Assembly (NCBI GenBank): GCA_030591065.1
Contig: JAUVBU010000027.1
Location: 1-6,444 of the forward strand
DNA from: a bacterium
GTDB lineage: Bacteria > Patescibacteriota > Minisyncoccia > Minisyncoccales > JANBVM01
Length of the DNA: 6,444 bases
Direction: 5' to 3'
In this document: positions 1 through 4,727 of the stretch, one piece after another
How positions within the stretch are numbered: position 1 is the stretch's first letter
How the letters are laid out: each line of letters begins with the position of its first letter
Translations under genes and position numbers: made by a program
Notes under the pieces: model-generated
What the model saw: the letters and a program-made list of their open reading frames with translations, nothing else
Told to the model about the DNA's origin: nothing
The model's database searches: none

Positions 1-3000
1 CAGATAAAGAACCAGAAGTTGAAGTTACAGCTCCATTAGTAATGGTAAAATCATTATTGACGTCATGGTCTCCTGTAGTAAAACTCCAACCTCCTCCGGA
101 GCCGTTGAAGGTTAAGTCAGAGAAAGATTGATTATTAGTAGTAATATTTTTATCAGTAGTTGTAGCTGTAAAAATAACCTTATGATTATTGTTTGTAAAA
201 ACAGAAGAAGAGCTAGCAATCCAACTACCGGCTAAAGTGGTAGTTCCTCCGGCTACATATGTTGAACCTTCTGATATTTGAAAATCACCATCTGGAGATA
301 AAGAACTATTTCCAGATATTATAACATCACCTCCTGGAGAAAAAGTTTTACTTGGCCAAACATATAGTTTAGAACCAGCATAAATCGTTGTTGAGGTAGC
401 TGTAGTTGTTGCTGCCTCAAACTGAATATCTGTATCATCAGAAGAATCATAAGCTACCATATCTTCGATAGTAAAAGGGCCAGAATCTTCATGCCTAACA
501 ATAACTCTATTTTGATAAAGGTTTAAACCAGAAACATCAAAACCATCACTTCTGGTGACAACAGCTGCTTTTTCACTTTCTCCGTCTAAAAAGACAGTGA
601 TAATACTACTACTTGTTGCCGCGGGAACACCAGCAATTGAATATGTACCGCTAGCGTTAGTAACACCAGAGTGGTCTCCTAAACCATTAACCTTGATTCT
701 AACTGTTTTATTGCTTCCAAAAGCGCTTACCCCTTCATTAGAATAAACCGTTCCAGAAACATTAATATTAGGAGTATAGTAAACTGTAATTCTTATATGA
801 TCGACTGTTCCAGACCAACCAGCGGTTCCAGTATCGCCATCAATACTTATAACTGCTCCAAAAGAAGTACTATTAATGTCTGATGGACTCCAAGTTTCAC
901 CCCAAAGTTCTGTGGAGCTCCCATATTCTTTATATGTATCGAACTCTGGCCAATTATTAGATGTGTCAGCTTTATTGATAGATCCAACCACCCCTCCTTT
1001 TACTATTTTAACTTCTTCGTCTGAAATAAAGTCGGCACCAGGAAAGTCAACCCTCACTCTTTCTATCTCAACCTTAATACCTTCAACTGTAGCTGTGCTT
1101 GGGATTGAAAAACCAAAATCAGTAGCTTTAAGATAATGACTTATCTGGCTTGTGTCCGAACCAATGCTTACTTTAATATTATCATTTGAGGTTGCTCTTC
1201 CAGGATTTATCCAAGCTAAAGTTCCAACAGCGTTGTCGTCAACTACTGTCGCCGGATCTTTTATAGATGAACTATCAGATGCAACTTGCCAACTTCTCCC
1301 CTCCTGAAAATCACCAATACTTAAAGGCCCTAATAAATATAAATATGGTGAAATATCTGAAGCATCAAAAACATACCTTAATTCATACGTTTGATTTGTC
1401 TGCCAATCTACATTCCAAATAATTTCCTTGGCATCGTCTTCCAGAGACACTACGGCTTCGTTAGAATCTATAATTTCAAAACTTGTCGGAACCTTTTCTA
1501 TAATCTCTCCAACAAAACTTTCGTTAACTTTTATATTAAACCTCATTTCGTAAGTAGCTAAAGGGTAAATTCTAGTCGGACCTATTCTTTCTATTTCAAA
1601 AGGAATTTCTCTTCTCACCTCAAAAGAATCTGAAATCTCATAACCATTATCAATATTGATAAGTGTTATTTTATACACCCCCTCTTCGTTTGTTTGGTAA
1701 TAACTAAAGTAGTCTGGAATATCAACAACATTATTTCCACTACATTCTCCCGACACCTCAACTTCTGGGTGGTCGGTAAATCCTTGCGGAGAAATAATTT
1801 TAAGACTTAGGTTCGCGCCACAAAGTGTATATCCCGTATCTTCAAGTGCTGCCATTTGTAAATAAACCTCTTCTCCGGGATAGTAAAACGACTTATTGGT
1901 ATTAACAGCTAAAACTCCCCAGGTAAATTCTTGCTCAAACTCTATAATCTTGGCTTCTGTTAAAATTGAGTCGTCTTCTATTTTTAATTTTATTTTATAT
2001 TTTCCTGGTTTAAATTGACGGGACCCCTCAGGTAAATCAATATCAAACTCACCGTTATTGAGATAATGAATATCTGGAACTATATTTTCTGAACCTAAAA
2101 GTTCGGCACTTATTCTAATTCCCTCATATTCGTCAGAAAAAAGAGTTAAAACTCCATTTCCTAAAAATTCAAGAATACTTCTTTCTTTTTGATAACGAAA
2201 CTTAAGACTAGGTTTTTCTTTTAACCCAAAGTTCTTTTTAGAAGAAAGAAGCTCTACTATATATGTATCCTTATTCTCTTCTTCAACTTCCTCTTGTTTT
2301 TCATAATAAAAGGCTTCGATCCAAACACTGTCTAGGAAAATAGTTGTTTTTTCTTTATTTTCCCTTACTTCAATTTTAATTTTTAGGTTTTCAATGTCGT
2401 CCCAATTTTTTAAAAAGAAGGCTTCGTATTTAAGGTTATTTTTATTTAAAGTATCAGAAAAAATGGTATCTAGTTGTACCCAAAATTTACCATCTAAAGA
2501 ATACCAAATAACAATTTCTGTTTTTTTGTTCTCAGGCATTACTTCGGGCAAATTAGTAGCTTCAATTTCCTCTTCGCCTTTTTCTTTATCTTCAGAAGCA
2601 CCTGTAATATCTGAGGTAGAGCTAAACAATAATTCTTCTTCAAAGTTTTCAGTTAAGGGTTCTTCTTCTTCGTCTTCTTCTTGATCTAGAGAATCTTCTT
2701 CTGTCGGCTGGCCTTGCTCTGGCTCAGTTTCAGTCGAAACTTCTTCAGCTTTAATTGTTAAAGCTCCGAAAAAACTTTTAATTGTCTCTATAAAACTAAT
2801 TGATTCTTCTGAAGAACTAGTAGTCTCTTCGAAATCCTGAGAGCTAGTTGCTACAACGCTTTCTATTGGTTCTTCTATCTCTTCTATTAAAGCGTTTTGG
2901 TCTAAGTCAGAAGACGTTGAACTTTCCTCTTCATTGAGAATTAAGGTAGCCTCCTCTTTTACACTAAAAGAGAGATTAATATTAGCAGATTTAAAAAACC

Positions 3001-3949
3001 CTTTTTCGTTTTCAGCTTGAGCTCTAATATCAAAAAACTTTTGTATTTTTTCTAAGAAACTTATGGTCTCATCAACAGTTTCGTTCTCCATATCTTCGTC
3101 TTCACCTTCTTCTCTTAAGCTGTTTTCGTTTTCGATATCTTTCTCATCGGCACCAATAGCTTCTTCTTCTATTTCTTCCTCATTAGTCTGTTCGAGTTCT
3201 TCTCCGTCTACCCCTAAATCATCACCAGTATCCTCATCTACATATATGTCTACCCCTTTATCTGTTTCGTTTTCAATAAACAATTCACTGCTACTTGCCG
3301 TTGAGGTAGAGTCGCTATTAATTAAATCTACGCTTAAAGCTAAAGGTTCATCATTATTAACGGGCTCTATATCTTCTGTTGTTGATGAGTTTACAATAAT
3401 TACTTCAACCTCAGTCTCATTTTCTTGTTCAGTATTTATTATTTCAAGCTCATCTATAATATTTTCATCTTTAAACCCCTCACATATTAAGTCATTATCT
3501 CCATCATTATAAACAGCTGAATTTTCTTCCGAGAAAGACTCGGTCTCACCTGAGGAAATATTAGGGTAACCTAAAACATTTTCCGTTTTAGTCCACCCAG
3601 AAGCTATGGTTGTATAAAAATTAATACTCTTTACCTCTCCTCCAATAATAGCTTTAGTTAAGGAGCTATGTAAAAATCTTATAGGAGCAAATCCCGTAAG
3701 CAAACTAAAGATCAAAAAAGATGCAAACGCAAAACGCCAACTCAGAGCAAAAAACTTTGCTCTTTTGGTCGGATAAGCCTTAATACCTAAAATTTGTTTT
3801 GAGATTTCTTTTACTTTCTCGGGAGGGAAAATATCATAAATTAAAATTCTTTCCTGACTACTTGTTTTTATGATAGTTTTCTTTTTTTTAGGAATTTTTC
3901 GCTTTCCATCAATCTTATTCTTAATAATATTTGTTTTCCTTTTGAGCAT
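1..3949 (-). CDS. Giant N-terminally membrane-anchored multi-domain surface protein (3' end beyond window)
   Basis: The frame is open from ATG at 3949 to the left edge, 1316 full codons with no internal stop, so the C-terminus is missing. An in-frame TAA nine bases before the ATG fixes this as the first ATG. Visible order: residues 1-66 Lys-rich cytoplasmic segment; 67-90 hydrophobic helix (signal anchor or uncleaved signal); 113-147 first part of a beta-sandwich-like domain (ASGWTKTENVLGYP, EENSA); 148-475 acidic Ser/Glu-rich segment; 478-550 second part of that domain (IWYSLDGKFW, FLDSVWIEAFYYE); 560-780 Ig-like domains with Cys710 and Cys736 that could pair; 781-893 a conserved-looking block (PFEIERIGPTRIYP, DISPYLYLLGPL, SWQVASDS); 895-1060 a beta-sandwich (FGFSIPSTATVEGIKVEIER, LWGETW, VDHIRITVYYT); 1062-1110 a carboxypeptidase-regulatory-like fold; 1145-1316 Ser/Thr/Gly-rich adhesin-like repeats (DLTFNGSGGGW). 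I recall this architecture from large Parcubacteria surface proteins. A role in adhesion or cell-surface structure is inferred. It lies 33 nt after the HTH-TM gene, probably in the same operon. No convincing Shine-Dalgarno is visible. Confidence 0.9.
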   Translation of the reverse strand, partial: MLKRKTNIIKNKIDGKRKIPKKKKTIIKTSSQERILIYDIFPPEKVKEISKQILGIKAYPTKRAKFFALSWRFAFASFLIFSLLTGFAPIRFLHSSLTKAIIGGEVKSINFYTTIASGWTKTENVLGYPNISSGETESFSEENSAVYNDGDNDLICEGFKDENIIDELEIINTEQENETEVEVIIVNSSTTEDIEPVNNDEPLALSVDLINSDSTSTASSSELFIENETDKGVDIYVDEDTGDDLGVDGEELEQTNEEEIEEEAIGADEKDIENENSLREEGEDEDMENETVDETISFLEKIQKFFDIRAQAENEKGFFKSANINLSFSVKEEATLILNEEESSTSSDLDQNALIEEIEEPIESVVATSSQDFEETTSSSEESISFIETIKSFFGALTIKAEEVSTETEPEQGQPTEEDSLDQEEDEEEEPLTENFEEELLFSSTSDITGASEDKEKGEEEIEATNLPEVMPENKKTEIVIWYSLDGKFWVQLDTIFSDTLNKNNLKYEAFFLKNWDDIENLKIKIEVRENKEKTTIFLDSVWIEAFYYEKQEEVEEENKDTYIVELLSSKKNFGLKEKPSLKFRYQKERSILEFLGNGVLTLFSDEYEGIRISAELLGSENIVPDIHYLNNGEFDIDLPEGSRQFKPGKYKIKLKIEDDSILTEAKIIEFEQEFTWGVLAVNTNKSFYYPGEEVYLQMAALEDTGYTLCGANLSLKIISPQGFTDHPEVEVSGECSGNNVVDIPDYFSYYQTNEEGVYKITLINIDNGYEISDSFEVRREIPFEIERIGPTRIYPLATYEMRFNIKVNESFVGEIIEKVPTSFEIIDSNEAVVSLEDDAKEIIWNVDWQTNQTYELRYVFDASDISPYLYLLGPLSIGDFQEGRSWQVASDSSSIKDPATVVDDNAVGTLAWINPGRATSNDNIKVSIGSDTSQISHYLKATDFGFSIPSTATVEGIKVEIERVRVDFPGADFISDEEVKIVKGGVVGSINKADTSNNWPEFDTYKEYGSSTELWGETWSPSDINSTSFGAVISIDGDTGTAGWSGTVDHIRITVYYTPNINVSGTVYSNEGVSAFGSNKTVRIKVNGLGDHSGVTNASGTYSIAGVPAATSSSIITVFLDGESEKAAVVTRSDGFDVSGLNLYQNRVIVRHEDSGPFTIEDMVAYDSSDDTDIQFEAATTTATSTTIYAGSKLYVWPSKTFSPGGDVIISGNSSLSPDGDFQISEGSTYVAGGTTTLAGSWIASSSSVFTNNNHKVIFTATTTDKNITTNNQSFSDLTFNGSGGGWSFTTGDHDVNNDFTITNGAVTSTSGSLS
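2741..2806 (-). repeat. Internal protein repeat, copy 2 (ISFIETIKSFF motif)
   Basis: Residues 382-403 of the giant protein. It matches copy 1 at the E, I, S, F, E, I, F, F positions and at the closing A-E, with one gap near the end. The two copies are separated by about 70 acidic or Ser-rich residues. Confidence 0.6.
3008..3070 (-). repeat. Internal protein repeat, copy 1 (ISFLEKIQKFF motif)
   Basis: Residues 294-314 of the giant protein. The pattern E-x-I-S-F-[LI]-E-x-I-[QK]-x-F-F followed by A-E recurs at residues 382-402. Hydrophobic spacing suggests a short amphipathic helix inside an otherwise acidic, disordered stretch. Similarity is visible at both DNA and protein level, so this is a diverged duplication or a repeated functional motif. 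Confidence 0.6.
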
Positions 3950-3982
3950 CCTAATTTATCTCATAAATAAATATTTTAAATC

Positions 3983-4426
3983 TTAATAAATTAATGGTTG
4001 ATTAGGGTTAATCTTTTGTTGTGTTGAAATTTCTTCTGTAGATTGCCAAGGCATAGCTGATTCAAATTGATTAGAAAAAACAAATCCTATAGCAAGAGAA
4101 AAAGTTAAAATTAAAATAGAAATTAATGGAAGAACGAACTTAAAGGTTTTGAGGAATACTTTTATTATCTTTATTTCTCGAATTAGCACTTCTTGAATAT
4201 TAAAAAGTTTAGAAAAAAAACTTCTTTTAGCTCCAACCTTTTCCTTTTCTTTACTTCCTCTGTTTTTATAATTTAAAATTTCTTCGGCTGTTGTTTGCCA
4301 AGTAATATTAGTATAAACAGGCCGTCCAGAAATCTTGCCCTCTCTAATTAAGTGTCCGATATAATCAGCAGAATAATTAGAAATTTCAGCTGCTTTTTTT
4401 AAGGAAATATATTTAGGTTTTAACAT
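3983..4426 (-). CDS. Small HTH-domain protein with a single transmembrane helix
   Basis: 147 residues from ATG 4426 to TAA at 3985-3983. Residues 6-54 (YISLKKAAEISNYSADYIG ... GKISGRPVYTNITWQTTAEEI) resemble the MerR/excisionase-like helix-turn-helix common in Parcubacteria: an 'AAEISNYSADYIGHLIREGKI' helical pair, then a beta-wing ending in a Trp-containing strand. Residues 55-73 form a Lys-rich linker. Residues 97-118 (FVLPLISILILTF...) form one hydrophobic helix, and 119-147 a short polar tail. Positive charges before the helix predict N-terminus inside and tail outside. ATG 4426 is preferred over the in-frame TTG at 4447, which would add MKNKLNF, because family members start shortly before the 'K-x-I-S-L-K' motif and the TTG sits at the edge of a terminator-like hairpin. 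Neither start has a clear Shine-Dalgarno. The domain could bind DNA or serve as a protein-interaction module. A regulatory or localisation role for the adjacent surface protein is inferred only from position. Confidence 0.85.
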   Translation of the reverse strand: MLKPKYISLKKAAEISNYSADYIGHLIREGKISGRPVYTNITWQTTAEEILNYKNRGSKEKEKVGAKRSFFSKLFNIQEVLIREIKIIKVFLKTFKFVLPLISILILTFSLAIGFVFSNQFESAMPWQSTEEISTQQKINPNQPLIY

Positions 4427-4450
4427 AAAATTTAATTTATTTTTCAAAAC

Positions 4451-4487
4451 AAAACGGGGGAATTTGGGGGCCCCCGTTGTTTTTTTT
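4451..4487. terminator. G/C-block terminator-like hairpin just upstream of the HTH-TM gene
   Basis: The stem AACGGGGG (4453-4460) / CCCCCGTT (4471-4478) has a 10-nt loop ending in GGGGG, so the centre reads GGGGGCCCCC. On the plus strand it is followed by G and eight T, a textbook intrinsic terminator. On the minus strand the same stem is followed by TTTTGTTTTG and lies 27 nt upstream of ATG 4426, where it could act as an attenuator or as the end of a short leader RNA. No plus-strand gene is visible that would need a terminator here. Confidence 0.7.
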
Positions 4488-4510
4488 AAAACGTTATCAA
4501 TCTACGTTTT
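4488..4510. other. Small hairpin between leader stem and G/C-block terminator
   Basis: A perfect 7-bp inverted repeat, AAAACGT / ACGTTTT, surrounds a 9-nt loop (TATCAATCT). It is AT-rich and weak on its own, but it sits directly between the larger imperfect stem at 4533-4570 and the G/C hairpin at 4453-4478, giving three consecutive stems in the predicted leader. Confidence 0.4.
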
Positions 4511-4532
4511 TCCAATATTTTTTCGAATGAAC

Positions 4533-4570
4533 CTCGATGGTCGTGATTTTGCAAGTTCACGAGTATCGAG
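4533..4570. other. Imperfect inverted repeat in the leader of the HTH-TM gene
   Basis: CTCGAT-GG-TCGTGA and TCACGA-GT-ATCGAG pair as two 6-bp stems around a 2x2 internal mismatch, with a 10-nt loop (TTTTGCAAGT). It lies downstream of the candidate promoter and is noticeably richer in G+C than its surroundings. It could be an RNA stem in the leader or a dyad bound by a protein. I do not recognise it as a known riboswitch or RNA family. Confidence 0.6.
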
Positions 4571-4617
4571 ATTAAGCTTCCACCTTCATTTTCTCATAAT
4601 AAAAAGTACTGTCAAGC

Positions 4618-4646
4618 ATTAAACTGTGGAAAACTTTAAGTGTCAG
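4618..4646 (-). promoter_or_regulatory. Candidate sigma70-type promoter for the HTH-TM / giant surface protein unit
   Basis: On the minus strand, CTGACA (4646-4641) and TTTAAT (4623-4618) are separated by exactly 17 nt, each matching the consensus at 5 of 6 positions. The predicted start of transcription is near 4611, giving a leader of about 185 nt before ATG 4426. A second, weaker option overlaps it: TTGACA (4615-4610) with GAAAAT (4593-4588) at 16-nt spacing. The position after the upstream terminator fits a new transcription unit. AT-rich sequence produces such matches by chance, so confidence is moderate. Confidence 0.45.
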
Positions 4647-4680
4647 CTATTTAAAGGGGTAATTTTCTTTGTTTAAAAGG

Positions 4681-4706
4681 AAAAAGTGCTACTAATAGCA
4701 CTTTTT
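4681..4706. terminator. Rho-independent terminator of the cohesin-domain gene (bidirectional)
   Basis: A perfect 10-bp inverted repeat, AAAAAGTGCT / AGCACTTTTT, flanks a 6-nt loop (ACTAAT). On the minus strand it starts 21 nt after the TAA of the cohesin-domain gene and is followed by T-rich sequence, so it should end that transcript. The symmetric A/T tracts would also allow termination on the plus strand. It separates this gene from the HTH-TM/giant-protein unit. Confidence 0.85.
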
Positions 4707-4727
4707 CATAAGATCTCACCTAGGTTT

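Larger units (their letters stand above)
2525..3508 (-). other. Region coding an acidic, Ser/Glu-rich low-complexity segment of the giant protein
   Basis: This covers about residues 148-475 of the giant protein. By hand count about one third of residues are Asp or Glu (109 in residues 141-470) against roughly 14 Lys/Arg, so the net charge is strongly negative. Runs such as EEDEEEE (424-430) come from GAA/GAG repeats. The segment is probably disordered and is predicted to lie just outside the membrane. It separates two pieces that look like one beta-sandwich domain. The opposite strand reads as Ser-rich open frames only because GAA complements TTC; those are shadows, not genes. Confidence 0.75.
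4445..4611 (-). promoter_or_regulatory. Putative structured leader RNA, or short ncRNA, before the HTH-TM gene
   Basis: From the predicted transcription start near 4611, the minus-strand RNA would contain in order the 14-position imperfect stem, the 7-bp hairpin and the G/C terminator-like hairpin, ending about 20 nt before ATG 4426. Promoter, folded region, terminator and start codon is the order seen in transcription-attenuation leaders. It would equally fit a separate small RNA of about 165 nt. The assignment depends on the promoter call and on folding judged by eye. The rest of the intergenic stretch (4647-4680) is AT-rich and holds nothing I recognise. Confidence 0.3.

Noticed and set aside
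555..1136. Plus-strand open frames at 555-746 and 876-1136
   Set aside because: Both lie wholly inside the giant minus-strand coding region, which translates into recognisable beta-sandwich domains throughout. No ribosome binding site or family resemblance was seen.
2394..2684. Plus-strand open frame of 96 codons ending in a Ser run
   Set aside because: It is a shadow of the acidic GAA-rich part of the giant gene; the Ser run is the complement of Glu codons.
3063..3512. Plus-strand Ser-rich open frame of 149 codons
   Set aside because: It is the antisense shadow of the Glu/Asp-rich segment of the giant minus-strand gene (GAA/GAG read as TTC/CTC and shifted frames). Its composition is almost all Ser, with no initiation signal or domain.
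1..3949. Possible frameshift or alternative genetic code (TGA as Gly) in the giant gene
   Set aside because: All 1316 codons read through in one frame from ATG 3949 to the edge with no stop, and every domain stays in phase. No TGA reassignment is needed.
4427..4447. TTG at 4447 as start of the HTH-TM protein
   Set aside because: It adds seven residues not expected in the family, has no Shine-Dalgarno, and abuts the G/C hairpin. ATG 4426 places the start next to the HTH motif.
4572..4597. Two tiny minus-strand frames in the leader (three and five codons, overlapping ATGA)
   Set aside because: Considered as a leader peptide for attenuation, but they are too short, have no clear ribosome binding site, and have no run of regulatory codons.
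4528..4623. Plus-strand 31-codon frame across the inverted repeat
   Set aside because: Short, no initiation signal, no recognisable product, and it overlaps the candidate promoter and structured leader.
4427..4727. tRNA gene or CRISPR array in the intergenic stretch
   Set aside because: No cloverleaf with a T-loop GTTCGA-type motif and acceptor pairing, and no regularly spaced direct repeats. The inverted repeats are fully described as separate hairpins.
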